Counted from the stretch's first letter, positions 55,201 through 62,710 are shown. The stretch: DNA of 64,000 nucleotides from Symbiodinium natans (GCA_905221605.1 CAJNDS010002164.1:461001-525000); one strand, 5' to 3'. Notes: generated by a model not told the origin, from the sequence alone. Translations and numbers: made by a program.

Positions 55201-58200
55201 CCGCAGCGCCAAAGCTGCGGGTCAGGGTCCCAGAAGGAACGGCAGGCACGTGCATCTATGTTCCAGATCCACGGACGGCGGGCCAGTTCATCGCTGTCCA
55301 GGTCCCTGCAGCGGCCAGGGCAGGTGCCAGCATGCTCGTTCCACTTCCGCCTGCCACACCTGCAACACCCGCAGAGGCACGCATGGCCATTCCCGTGGCC
55401 CCACCCATGCCTGCCACGCCTGCCATGGCGGTACCCGTGGCCGAACCCACCCCTATGTCCCGTCTTAAGCCCTTTGACAGTCTAAGACCTTCGGCACCTG
55501 CCGCCTCCACGACTGCTCCATGTACAGCGGACGCGTTGGAGGAGGCTGGCAAGGAGAGTTCTACAGATCCGCAGCCAGCGAAGGTAGATGCCAAGAAGTG
55601 GAGCACAGGCGCGAAGGTGGCAGCTGGTGGTGCAGCTGTCGTGGCCGCAGGTGGTTTGGCTGTGGCAGGCCTTGTGCTCGGAGAGCACGTTGCAGAAGTT
55701 GGATGGGATTCGGCTGTTTCCGACGTAGGGCACGCTGCGGCTGACGTCGCTGCAGATGCCGGTGAGTTTGTCACCGAAGCGGCCCACGACACAGGAGATT
55801 TGCTGTTGGATCTCTTTTGACACGGCGAAACAGTTCACTGTCGTTGAATTCAAGCCCTGATGCATGGTGGGCGTAGGCGTAAGGACCACTGTACAGACTC
55901 CATGCAAACATCTTGTACAGCTTGAGTTGCCTGGATTGACAAGTGACATTAGCTAGCCAGGGCACTCGGGAAACACCCAGAGAGAGCGTGGAGCAGGGTT
56001 TTGGGGAGCACAATCTGCGCAGCATGTCCACGGATGACAGGTGAAATCTGATGTGATGTGAGGCGCACATTCCAAGATGCCTTGGTTTTTGGCTCGAGCG
56101 TCTCTAGCCTGATTGGTAGCTGCGCGCAGTCTCCAAAGTCTCCGACTTCGAAAGTTCTCACCATGGGTTGCACAGATTCCAAGCCAGTGGCCAAGCCGGC
56201 CAAGGCCTCCAAGACGGAGAAGGCACCGAAGAAGGCACCCGTGGCGGCGCCGGTCCCGACGGAGCCGGTCCATTCGGGGCCGGTCCCGACAGAGCCGGAG
56301 CCGGTCCAGGCGGCGGAGCCGGAGCCGGTCCAGGCGGCGGAGCCGGCCGAGGCGGCGGAGGCGGGCGAGCTCAATTCCACAAACCCTCCGGCGGAGGCGC
56401 CGCCAGTGACGGACGATGGAGAAGGCCAGACAAGCGCTGGCGCAGCTGCGGTAGCTGCGGTGGACCTGGAGCTCGAGGCTGAGCTGCCTGTGATCCCCGA
56501 GGGCAGTCTTGGCATGAAAGCAGAGGGCTTGGAGGAGTCTGAGACGACGGCCGAGCCCAAGGACGAGGAGTCTCCACGACTCTTTGGTCGCCTGAAGGTA
56601 GAGGCAGCTCCTGACGTTGCTCGAGGGCCCTGCGTGTGCACCAACTTCTGGTAAAAGGTTGAAGTGGGACGAAGTGGGGCCGTGCGTGAGGATGGAACTC
56701 ACCATGCTTCACTATGCTTATTCCGCATGCCGCACGGTCTCGGAAGTAGACCGTGACTAATTCGATGTCATGCGGGTGTGCCTTGTACAGATGTATGCCC
56801 TGACTCGCATATAGCTACAGTTATCTCAGGACCCGGCAATGACCGAAAAGGCACTAACACACCTGAGTGGTCTGGAGAATCACTAGGCCTGCGCCTGCGA
56901 GTAGCTGAAAGCCAGGCGTCCGGTGTGGGCACCTACGACCAGCTGCGCGCTGCGGTGCAGCGGCAGTTGCAGCAGAAGTTCAGGCCCATCTAAACGCAGG
57001 TTCAACCGCAGATCGTGTGTCGAATCTTTTTCAAGCCCCGAGACCGGAATTCCTGAACCGCATCGATGAGCTGTTGATCTTCCGATCGCTGTCGGAGCAG
57101 GAGTTCAAGCAGATTGCGCCCCACCGAGCCAGAATTCTACATGTAGTGGGTAGACAGGAGGAAATAAAGAAAATGCTTGGCACAAAGAATCACACGCACC
57201 CCCCACCCCCCCCCCCTCTTCCTGCCTTAGGTGCGGCTGGTTCTGGGAGACGCGAGGGCCCGTGCAACGGCAGCTTTTGAAGAGGCATGGTGCAAAAAAG
57301 CTGGCACGAGGAGACACTTCGGCACTTGAATGTATATGTCATGCCTACAATGCAAAGATTGTTGCACCTCGCTGCAGGCTGCGATGTCGACCATGAAACC
57401 GCACCCTTCAGGATCTTGCCCTGAGCCATCCTGCTCTGTGCAGGCTGCCTTGCAGAACGGGCGGCCGACACAGCCGCTGGAGCTAACCTGGACGGTGCCG
57501 CGCTCGGAACGTTCTGGGCTGGGCGAGCTGGCTGGGTATTTATGTGTGAATGTGTGTATGTGTGTGTGACTTTCTGGAGACGATCTACGTCCTCGTCCCA
57601 TATACGTACTCTCCAGGTGTCAGTGCACCAGACTTCTGCAAGCGGTTGAGTGAAGTCAGGCCGAAGTGGAGCAGGTCATCCTGGCCTCCGGCTCGAACGC
57701 CATCTACGGAGCCAGATGCCCAGAGCGAAGGCAGCGACGTTTCAGTTCCTCTTTGCCAGCTCCAACTCTGAATAGAAGAAGAGCTTCCGAATGCATGGTT
57801 TGGTATCGGTTTCTTCATTCAGAGTCGCTGCCTGCATTCTGCGCCGCAAACAGTTGGGTCGGCATGGGTTTGTGGGTCAGTTCAGTTCATGCGAGATGAG
57901 CTTGCGTGCGATTCGTCTTGTCACAGGAGATCGATCCTCAGCCAGAACGTTCTCTAGTCCACCCAACCCTGTGATTCTTATGGACTATGTTGGGTTGCTG
58001 AATGGGGAGACTTCTAGTGCATTTCTTGCTAAGCACTTGGTAAGCACTCGCTAAGCACTCGCTAAGCGCTCGCTACGCGCTCGGTAGGCGTTCGGTAGGC
58101 TCTCGGCAGATGCTCGATTGCTCGAGCAGCTGCTGAGGCCATGCTGAGTGTCGAGGGCTTGCTGAGTGCTAAGAGCACGCTAGCCGCTCGATGGGGGGAG

Positions 58201-58647
58201 GGGCGGGTATAGCGGGGGGGGGGGGAAACTGTCCATGATGAGACAATCGGACTAACCACTAGCATGAAGCAAAAGGTTAACGCCAGGCAGGAATGTCGGG
58301 CGATGTATCATGCAAGTTCGGGGTGCTCTGGGTCTCCAAAGGCCCGGCCGTTGCGCCGTGCTGTGCAGCGCATTTTCGAGGAGCCTGCAACTTGACGGTT
58401 CATGCTTGAGAAGTGCCCAGACTGTTAAGTACTGAAGCCCCAGTCATAGCAGCTTGCAGAGGACCCAGTGGCCGAATTCCTGGTTTCTGGGGCCTTCAAC
58501 CAGGGTGGCGCCGCCACTGTCGACGTGGACAGCGGTGACGTCGTGATCCGGTGGCCACCCCGGCAAGGGCAACATGTCTTGGGTTACCCCGGTTACGCGA
58601 CCTGCGTGCGACTACCAGCCAGGGCTGAAAGGGGGTTGGCTCTCTGA
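39730..58647 (+). CDS. ClpC-like Hsp100 AAA+ unfoldase, about 35 short exons
   Basis: Conserved blocks occur in correct order on one strand: Clp_N repeat ([17 protein letters not shown], 39730-39780; [12 protein letters not shown], about 41593-41628), NBD1 (42.56-48.63 kb), M-region pieces, NBD2 (52.70-57.7 kb) and a C-terminal tail ([12 protein letters not shown], 58462-58497; stop TGA 58645-58647). Hsp100 rings unfold and thread proteins, and ClpC delivers them to ClpP, mainly in plastids. [17 protein letters not shown] and the short M region favour ClpC over ClpB. Both Walker A motifs (GPAGVGKT, 43953-43976; GPTGVGKT across 53514/53616) and both Walker B motifs are intact, and every tested junction keeps frame, so this looks functional. 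No transit peptide exon was identified. Three other genes lie within its introns. Confidence 0.85.
39908..40001. mobile_element. hairpin element in clpC intron
   Basis: The ends are inverted copies: TAGCCCAGTGGTACC on the left and, reverse-complemented, TAGCCCAGTAACC on the right, with AAAGGG-type inner ends. About 94 bases, non-coding, shortly after the first Clp_N exon. Confidence 0.7.
40738..41110. repeat. opposing telomere-like arrays around a 105-base core
   Basis: About 18 CCCTAAA units (40738-40874) are followed by about 105 bases of unique GC-rich sequence and then about 16 TTTAGGG-like units (40985-41110). The orientation is that of a molecule capped at both ends, not of a fusion. 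The core (40876-40980) has an open frame reading [19 protein letters not shown] and could be an undetected exon of the surrounding gene. Confidence 0.9.
41852..41909. mobile_element. single arm of the GGGATGTT hairpin family
   Basis: GGGATGTTTCCCCTTATACTAACAGTTCTTAAT... matches one arm of the elements at 44762 and 48799, but I see no second arm here. It follows two TTTAGGG-like units. Confidence 0.65.
42040..42480. repeat. AT-rich intron segments
   Basis: Two AT-rich runs (42047-42185, built of TATAATATGTAA-like words, and 42310-42480) flank a short GC-rich island (42190-42300). Non-coding; part of a clpC intron. Confidence 0.8.
42562..48629 (+). CDS. clpC-like exons encoding NBD1
   Basis: Exons with junctions that keep frame: to 42594 ([10 protein letters not shown]), 43416-43453 ([12 protein letters not shown]), 43647-43698 ([17 protein letters not shown]), 43935-43990 (Walker A), 44175-44203 (LAIRIAEGK), 44296-44352 ([19 protein letters not shown]), 44505-44538 ([11 protein letters not shown]), 44641-44703 (Walker B, VCLFIDE), 44897-44928 ([10 protein letters not shown]), 45635-45699 ([17 protein letters not shown]), 47345-47370 (VIGATTADE), 47520-47583 ([16 protein letters not shown]), 47767-47823 ([19 protein letters not shown]), 47936-about 47983 ([15 protein letters not shown]), about 48138-48170 (ARLSDRYLA) and 48594-48629 ([10 protein letters not shown]). 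GC donors: 43454, 43991, 44353, 44539, 44704, 47584, 47824. GT donors: 42595, 43699, 44204, 44929, 45700, 47371. All end in AG. Confidence 0.88.
44762..44851. mobile_element. GGGATGTT hairpin element inside a GC-AG intron
   Basis: Left end GGGATGTTCCCCCTT; right end (44837-44851) AAGGGGGAACATCCC, a perfect 15-base terminal inverted repeat. The element occupies about half of the 193-base clpC intron 44704-44896, whose flanking exons join as FIDE-IHQIVG. It shows how these introns are populated by small hairpin elements. Confidence 0.85.
45575..45604. repeat. CCCTAAA array just upstream of a clpC exon
   Basis: About four CCCTAAA units end about 30 bases before the exon at 45635-45699. TTTAGGG units start about 20 bases after that exon. 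Confidence 0.88.
45720..47170. repeat. 1.4-kb degenerate TTTAGGG-derived tract
   Basis: Near-perfect TTTAGGG/TTGAGGG units (45722-45781) give way to about 1.4 kb of sequence made of words such as TTTTAGGGTT and GGGTTTCAGG, G/T-rich on the + strand throughout with few exact units. It fills most of the clpC intron 45700-47344 (GT-AG, 1,645 bases), the longest NBD1 intron. Confidence 0.88.
48799..48898. mobile_element. GGGATGTT hairpin element, long arms
   Basis: Arms of about 40 bases are nearly perfect inverted copies: GGGATGTTTCCCC then TTATACTAACAGTCCTTAG on the left, and the same with one or two changes in reverse complement on the right. The loop is about 10 bases. It abuts a CCCTAAA array on its right. 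Confidence 0.88.
48899..49314. repeat. opposing telomere-like arrays around a possible exon
   Basis: CCCTAAA units (48925-48988) and TTTAGGG units (49125-49195, about ten perfect) flank about 130 bases that contain [12 protein letters not shown] (about 49053-49088), a candidate M-domain exon of the clpC-like gene. The right array then changes to about eleven perfect TTGAGGG units (49196-49273), three TTAGGGC units and TTTAGGG again, so variant heptamers are homogenised in blocks. Confidence 0.92.
49556..49668. mobile_element. hairpin element with GGTACCCTACAT arms
   Basis: Left arm 49556-49587 (AGTAGGGCATAGGGGAATGA, then GGTACCCTACAT) and right arm 49637-49668 are inverted copies with two or three differences. 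The interior is TATATA-rich. A single related arm occurs at 7647-7681. Confidence 0.85.
49916..52454 (+). CDS. C45-family Ntn hydrolase (6-APA acyltransferase-like)
   Basis: Four exons give about 380 residues. Exon 1 starts at the ATG at 49916 with a signal-like [16 protein letters not shown] and [14 protein letters not shown], the usual start of this family (to about 50100). Exon 2 is about 50889-50998 ([11 protein letters not shown]). Exon 3 is about 51153-51219 ([20 protein letters not shown]). Exon 4 is about 51647-52454 and contains GHCTDGYV with the presumed catalytic Cys at 51690-51692, which becomes the N-terminal nucleophile after self-cleavage, then [15 protein letters not shown] and HANQF. 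The TGA is at 52452-52454. Family members cleave or transfer acyl groups on amide bonds; the substrate here is unknown. The gene lies between clpC exons encoding DLIDEASS and VTAQDVAT, on the same strand. Confidence 0.75.
51486..51575. mobile_element. GGGGTCCCC-family repeat, reverse orientation
   Basis: Contains GGGGGTTACGAAAAATTGGG, GGACCCCTAAAATAGA and ACAGTAGGATTCCCTCATGA, the reverse complement order of the blocks at 34289-34395. It lies in the third intron of the C45-family gene. Confidence 0.7.
52554..52625. repeat. TTTAGGG array between the C45 gene and the next clpC exon
   Basis: About nine units, the last two altered. CCCTAAA-type units (52811-52881) follow the next clpC exon, so here the orientation around the exon is the reverse of that at 45.6 and 49.0 kb. 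Confidence 0.9.
52697..58647 (+). CDS. clpC-like exons encoding NBD2 and C-terminus
   Basis: Exons: 52697-about 52751 ([15 protein letters not shown]), about 52927-52961 ([10 protein letters not shown]), 53130-about 53158 (ETLEQRIIG), about 53260-53316 ([17 protein letters not shown]), 53468-53514 and 53616-53674 ([19 protein letters not shown]), 53758-about 53838 ([18 protein letters not shown]), 53940-about 53990 (GQLTEAVR), 54180-54233 ([18 protein letters not shown]), 54343-54396 ([18 protein letters not shown]), 54591-54623 ([11 protein letters not shown]), 54706-54747 ([14 protein letters not shown]), 56916-56983 and 57043-57115 ([16 protein letters not shown]), 57231-57284, 57444-about 57510, about 57664-57715 (NAIYGAR) and 58460-58647. 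Introns starting at 52962, 53515, 53675, 54234, 54397, 54624, 54748, 56984, 57116 and 57285 all have GC donors. The exon holding the residues after YGAR was not found. Confidence 0.88.
54948..55820 (+). CDS. WWE-like domain protein with hydrophobic C-terminus
   Basis: A single-exon frame of 290 residues starts at the ATG at 54948; upstream in-frame codons have no ATG. Residues about 11-77 resemble a WWE domain: a Trp in GAWRDVEPS, then [12 protein letters not shown] and [10 protein letters not shown], the family's Y-x-[VI]-D-F-x-x-M-x-Q-T-N ... R-x-[IV]-R ending. WWE domains bind ADP-ribose units in ubiquitin and PARP pathways. The middle is Pro-Ala rich with [14 protein letters not shown] repeats. 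About residues 222-245 form a Gly-Ala hydrophobic helix ([15 protein letters not shown]), a possible membrane or glycine-zipper segment. An acidic amphipathic tail ends DLLLDLF. The gene is intronless inside a clpC intron. Confidence 0.7.
   Translation: MTAGPSSPAGCFQVKLAGAWRDVEPSQDAALKRAYMAGLDIVPCKVGCHRYQVDFRKMTQTNMASSKTRPIRPPRGWKGDTSEKSAAPKLRVRVPEGTAGTCIYVPDPRTAGQFIAVQVPAAARAGASMLVPLPPATPATPAEARMAIPVAPPMPATPAMAVPVAEPTPMSRLKPFDSLRPSAPAASTTAPCTADALEEAGKESSTDPQPAKVDAKKWSTGAKVAAGGAAVVAAGGLAVAGLVLGEHVAEVGWDSAVSDVGHAAADVAADAGEFVTEAAHDTGDLLLDLF
55917..56877. repeat. duplicated segment, copy A
   Basis: About 960 bases from CAGCTTGAGTTGCCTGG to GAGTGGTCTGG recur at 61505-62430. The unit includes the whole small gene plus about 245 bases upstream and 220 downstream. 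From about 56406 to the end the copies differ at only about one position, whereas the 5' half carries several substitutions and in-frame length changes. Confidence 0.93.
56163..56654 (+). CDS. small acidic protein with myristoylation-type N-terminus, copy A
   Basis: A single-exon frame of 163 residues. The start MGCTDSKP fits the N-myristoylation consensus (Gly2, Ser6) with Cys3 as a palmitoylation candidate, so membrane-tethering is predicted. Residues about 10-90 are a low-complexity Pro-Ala-Glu-Val region with VPTEPV and PEPVQAAE repeats. About 110-150 ([30 protein letters not shown]) is more complex and presumably functional. It ends CVCTNFW. No family recognised. It lies inside clpC intron 54748-56915. 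A second copy lies 5.6 kb downstream; the frame is intact in both. Confidence 0.75.
   Translation: MGCTDSKPVAKPAKASKTEKAPKKAPVAAPVPTEPVHSGPVPTEPEPVQAAEPEPVQAAEPAEAAEAGELNSTNPPAEAPPVTDDGEGQTSAGAAAVAAVDLELEAELPVIPEGSLGMKAEGLEESETTAEPKDEESPRLFGRLKVEAAPDVARGPCVCTNFW
58023..58112. repeat. AAGCACTCGCT minisatellite
   Basis: About seven degenerate copies of an 11 to 12-base unit (TAAGCACTCGC, drifting to TAGGCGTTCGG). It lies in the last clpC intron region, upstream of the C-terminal exon. Confidence 0.8.
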
Positions 58648-59074
58648 GCAGGTATGGTGGTGAGACTTTGCGGCCGGCGTGCGCAGCTGCGGTCACCACG
58701 GAGGTAAGGCGTAAGGCTAACCCAGGATGTGGTCGTGGGCTGATGTGCGCGGTGTTGGCAGGCCTTGGTTGCGCCGCGAAGCCAGGAGGTCAAGAAGAAC
58801 AATCAGGTGCTTGTCTAATAATAATAAAAACGAGAATAATAGTAATAGTAATAGTTATATTAATCATAGATAATAAAGAATAATCCTCATCAGAATAGTA
58901 ATCTTTCTCCAACAGTTGTGCTGTGGCCGATCCGAAAGATCGCAGTCTCTGCTTCCTGCCTGTGACAGGTTCCTTCGGCCGTTGCTGTGCTCCCGCCTCA
59001 GCACCAACTCAGCATGGCTCAGCACGAAGCTTTTATTGGGCTCGGAAGGGAGGTGCTGCGGGGAGTGGCATGAA

Positions 59075-59217
59075 CCTAAACCCTAAACCCTAAACCCTAA
59101 ACCCTAAACCCTAAACCCTAAACCCTAAACCCTAAACCCTAAACCCTAAACCCTCAATCCTCAACCCTCAACCCTAAACCCCAAACCCCCAAACCCTAAA
59201 CCCTAAACCCTAAACCC
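59075..59217. repeat. CCCTAAA array with variant block
   Basis: About eleven CCCTAAA units, then CCTCAATCCTCAACCCTCAA variants, then CCCAAA variants, then four regular units. One of the longest arrays in the window. Confidence 0.93.
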
Positions 59218-59989
59218 ATTGAAGCATTCCTCATCACCCCCCCTCCCTCAAACTGCGCTCCCCCAGGTCGTAGCCTTGGCCTCATCCTCCAGCTCGCCCT
59301 ACGTCCGTGGTTGCCGTCGTTCGTACTTCCAGCTCTGCTGTCGGTGTGCCACGTTGACCAGTATAGTCATTTCCACCCATTCTGCACACAAAGACGCATA
59401 CAGACCGAAATCGACAGATTGGATCGCGATCTTTTCGTCTTGGCACAATCCGTTTTCCCAGTGCAAGGCAATGCCTTGCATCGTTCCGCGCCCTTGACAG
59501 CGCCTTGAGATCAGCCACGTTGGCGATCCGAATTTTTACAATCGATTCTTTCTGCGCCGCCGTGCAGAGCTTCAGTGATCTTCGGACAGTTTCACAAACA
59601 CCCGAGCTCTTGTGATGGTCTCAGCGCCTGAACGAGGGCCTTTTCGGGTCCCAAGCGGCCAGAACACGACGAAGGCGCCCTTCACCTGAGGCTGTGGGAT
59701 TTTGCATCATTCACAGCTTTGTTTTCAGACCCTACGGCTATGGTTGTAAAGGTATACCGTCATGTTCTGTTACTCGTTACCATCTTGCCCATGGGAACAT
59801 ATCGCCACGATTACTATTATATTATTATATTATCACTATTGCTATATCATTGTCTGAGTAGCTATGAATACTTGTACGGTGGCAGTATTCTTATTCTTCA
59901 TTTTATCAGGTCATCTTATTATCTTTTTTGCATTGCAACATTTCTTACTTATATCATTATCGCATTGTCGCACTATTATGTTTCTGTTT

Positions 59990-60145
59990 TTATTCCCATC
60001 ATTCCCATCATTACGATCATTACGATCATTACTGTCATGACGATCATTACGATCATTTCTGTCATTACTATCATTACGATCATTACGATCATTACTCTCA
60101 TGTCTATCATTTCTATCAGTACTATCATTACAATCATTACGTCCT
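59990..60145. repeat. CATTACGAT-type tandem repeat
   Basis: About 16 imperfect copies of a 9 to 10-base unit (ATCATTACG, with ATCATTTCT and CTGTCATGA variants). All frames are open, giving artefactual HYDHYDHY or SNDRNDRND peptides on the two strands. Confidence 0.9.
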
Positions 60146-61198
60146 ACTTTGCTGTGCTGTGCTTCTGTGCTCTGTGCTTTTTGTGCTATGCTAGATGTCA
60201 ATGCATTAGCTGTTGAATCGCTTGATTACCTTACTATGTTATCTTTGATTGTATGATTGTAGGATTTCTCTATATTGGAGCATTCTTATGCTACGCGAGA
60301 TCTTGGCAGCGAGGTCCCCGGCCTCTGTTGGGGGCGCGGGCTGAAACACAGCCTTCGTCACTGTCTTCCAGGCCATTTTTCGCGTGTTCCCCTCAGGCCC
60401 CCTACGTCCTGCCCAAACGACGGAGGTCACATGGCTGCCAATGCTTGTGGGTTGTAGCACAGGCTGCATCATGTTTGTGACGATAGGGGCGTTGCAGAGG
60501 TCGGATGGGTGTGCGGCCGCGACAACCAAGGGTTTTGGCTTCAGCAAAGGCAAAGGTGCATTCTCGGTGGGCAGATCGGAATTCGGATTTCCCATTTGCA
60601 CCCCCGCCAGGCCATAACATGTCCCATCTGTTGATTACACAGGTTTCCCGACTGCGACCATTCTCAGGCTTCTGGATCTCTGGCTGGGGTGCAAGGGCTG
60701 CTTTGGAACAAGAAAGAGGTATTGGGGTCCCGCTGGATGCTTAGAAACAGTGCCGCGGGCGTCAAGCAGCACCCAGTCGTCGAAACGCTGCCCGCGCGAA
60801 AAGCTCCTCTGCGTTCTCATGCCCGACGCACGACACGCAGCGTGGGCTGTAGCTGTTGCGCTTCTTCACCTTTTTTTGGCTGACCTGCCATTCTGCCAGC
60901 GGTGATCACGATCGGTGTCTGAGCTTGGCAATGGCATCGTTTGTCATATGATGTGATGGATGGGCTTGCCAGCGAAGTGTTAAGATGTGCAAGATGCAGC
61001 AGGCTACTCTCTGATCTCAGCAGAGAGCATGATGGCATTAATTTGCAGTCGTCAAAAGGGGAGGAGCGGTTTCCAAGAGTTCGCAATGACGCTTGGTGGA
61101 CTTGCTCTGCGCAGGCGGGGTTGGTTGGCAGCGTGTTGCAGTGGACTCGTTGCTTTGTAGCCCGACTTTGTTTCTGCTTAGGCATGCTTGGGGCCAAG

Positions 61199-61487
61199 GG
61201 TGTGTGTGTGTGTGTGTGTGTCTGTGTGTGTGTGTGTGTGTGTGTCTCTGTGTGTGTGTGTGTGTCTCTGTGTGTGTGTGTGTGTGTGTGTGTGTCTGTG
61301 TCTGTGTCTGTGTCTGTGTCTGTGTCTGTGTCTGTGTCTGTGTCTGTGTCTGTGTCTGCGTCTGCGTCTGTGTCTGTGTCTGTGTCTGTGTCTGTGTCTG
61401 TGTCTGTGTCTGTGTCTGTGTGTCTGTGCGTCTCTGTGTCTCTGTGTCTGTGTGTCTGTGTGTCTGTGGGTCTGTGGGTCTGTGTGA
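61199..61487. repeat. GT/TGTGTC microsatellite
   Basis: (GT)n with TCTC interruptions, then about 20 copies of GTGTCT (two as GCGTCT), then GTGTCTGTGG variants. It ends about 20 bases before the duplicated segment starts. Open frames here are artefacts. Confidence 0.95.
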
Positions 61488-61504
61488 GAGAGTATCAACT
61501 TCGT

Positions 61505-62430
61505 CCAGCTTGAGTTGCCTGGATTGACAAGTGACATTAGCTAGCCAGGGCACTCGGGAAACACCTAGAGAGAGCGTGGAGCAGGGTTTTGGGGAGCACA
61601 ATCAGCGCAGCTGATTGTCCACGGATGACAGGTGATATCTGATGTGACTTTCCAAGATGCCTTGCTTGTTGGCTCTAGCGTCTCTAGCCTGATTGGTAGC
61701 TGCGCGCAGTCTCCAAAGACTCCGACTTCGAAAGTCCTCGGCCATGGGTTGCACAGATTCCAAGCCGGTGGCCAAGCCGGCCAAGGCCTCCAAGACGGCG
61801 AAGGCACCAAAGAAGGCACCCGTGGCGGCGCCGGTCCCGACGGAGCCGGTCCATCCGGGGCCGGTCGCGACGGAGCCGGAGCCGGTCCAGGCGGCGGAGC
61901 CGGCCGAGGCGGCGGAGGCGGCCGAGCCGGAGTCCACGGAGCTGCCGGCGGAGGCGCCAGTGACGGACGATGGAGAAGGCCAGACAAGCGCTGGCGCAGC
62001 TGCGGTAGCTGCGGTGGACCTGGAGCTCGAGGCTGAGCTGCCTGTGATCCCCGAGGGCAGTCTTGGCATGAAAGCAGAGGGCTTGGAGGAGTCTGAGACG
62101 ACGGCCGAGCCCAAGGACGAGGAGTCTCCACGACTCTTTGGTCGCCTGAAGGTAGAGGCAGCTCCTGACGTTGCTCGAGGGCCCTGCGTGTGCACCAACT
62201 TCTGGTAAAAGGTTGAAGTGGGACGAAGTGGGGCCGTGCGTGAGGATGGAACTCACCATGCTTCACTATGCTTATTCCGCATGCCGCACGGTCTCGGAAG
62301 TAGACCGTGACTAATTCGATGTCATGCGGGTGTGCCTTGTACAGATGTATGCCCTGACTCGCATATAGCTACAGTTATCTCAGGACCCGGCAATGACCGA
62401 AAAGGCGCTAACACACCTGAGTGGTCTGGT
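61505..62430. repeat. duplicated segment, copy B
   Basis: Matches 55917-56877 end to end, shorter by deletions in the Pro-Ala-Glu repeat region and small changes upstream. The right edge passes directly into TAAACCCTAAACCC, a telomere-like stub that is absent from copy A. Confidence 0.93.
61744..62208 (+). CDS. small acidic protein with myristoylation-type N-terminus, copy B
   Basis: A frame of 154 residues, the same protein as copy A with MGCTDSKP intact. It lacks one PEPVQAAE unit, differs within the low-complexity region (SGP versus PGP, AEAAEPESTELPA versus [13 protein letters not shown]), and is identical from about VTDDGEGQ to CVCTNFW. All length changes are multiples of three. This copy is not inside a recognised gene. 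Both copies may be expressed; there is no sign of decay. Confidence 0.75.
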   Translation: MGCTDSKPVAKPAKASKTAKAPKKAPVAAPVPTEPVHPGPVATEPEPVQAAEPAEAAEAAEPESTELPAEAPVTDDGEGQTSAGAAAVAAVDLELEAELPVIPEGSLGMKAEGLEESETTAEPKDEESPRLFGRLKVEAAPDVARGPCVCTNFW

Positions 62431-62572
62431 AAACCCTAAACCCAACTGAGAGCTACATCTGCCCCTGCCGTGTGCTTTGCGAGGCTAGGCTGCGGAGTGA
62501 AGGCCAGATCTGCCCACATTTTTCATGGGAGTGCTGTGGTCCTCGTCATGCGGTTTGCAAAGGGTTTCGGGG

Positions 62573-62602
62573 TTCGGTTTAGGGTTTAGGGTTTAGGGTT
62601 TA
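62573..62602. repeat. TTTAGGG array
   Basis: Four units, the first altered, about 100 bases upstream of the last gene. A two-unit CCCTAAA stub in the opposite orientation is at 62430-62444. Confidence 0.88.
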
Positions 62603-62710
62603 CGAAGCCCTCTGTTGGCTTAAGGGCTGACGCTTGACACAGGAAACTCTGTAATCAGGGCCTTCGTTCTCAGCGCCTCAACGCCTCGGCAGCAAGCCGC
62701 TGCTACTGCC

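Larger units (their letters stand above)
54748..56915 (+). other. 2.17-kb clpC intron containing two complete genes
   Basis: The exon ending SQEILQQ (54747, phase 0) and the exon starting [14 protein letters not shown] (56916, phase 0) are adjacent in ClpC-type proteins, where MTSNVGS is followed by a short variable stretch and then [10 protein letters not shown]. The intron starts GC and ends AG. It contains the WWE-like gene (54948-55820) and the first copy of the acidic acylated-type gene (56163-56654), both on the host strand. Confidence 0.75.
58650..62710. other. intergenic stretch, repeats and one duplicated gene
   Basis: After the clpC stop I see an ATA-rich run (58815-58885), a telomere-like array, a CATTACGAT-type satellite, a TGTGTC microsatellite and the second copy of the acidic gene. 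Frames at 59219-59497, 60239-60601 (-) and 60817-61197 (-) have no recognisable domain. Confidence 0.55.

Noticed and set aside
56086-56098. TTTTTGGCTCGAG upstream of the small acidic gene, similar to the end of the dinoflagellate spliced leader (TTTTGGCTCAAG)
   Set aside because: Only the last dozen bases resemble the leader, the rest does not match, and copy B has TTGTTGGCTCTAG at the same place. I found no intact or tandem leader relic in the window, so retrotransposition from mRNA is not supported.
55949-56705. Long minus-strand frames opposite the small acidic gene (both copies)
   Set aside because: They mirror a GC-rich repetitive coding region. The + strand frame has a clear start, an acylation-type N-terminus and length changes in multiples of three, so the minus frames are shadows.
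39730-58647. Reading the Hsp100 fragments as a decayed pseudogene
   Set aside because: The exons are short, but every junction I could test keeps frame with AG acceptors, and both Walker A and Walker B motifs are intact. Fragmentation is explained by introns with GC donors, not by decay.
59911-60201. Frames encoding NDRNDRND or HYDHYDHY runs
   Set aside because: Artefacts of the CATTACGAT-type tandem repeat.
60941-61601. Frames on both strands encoding SVSVSV, CVCVCV or QTQTQT runs
   Set aside because: Artefacts of the TGTGTC/GT microsatellite at 61199-61487.
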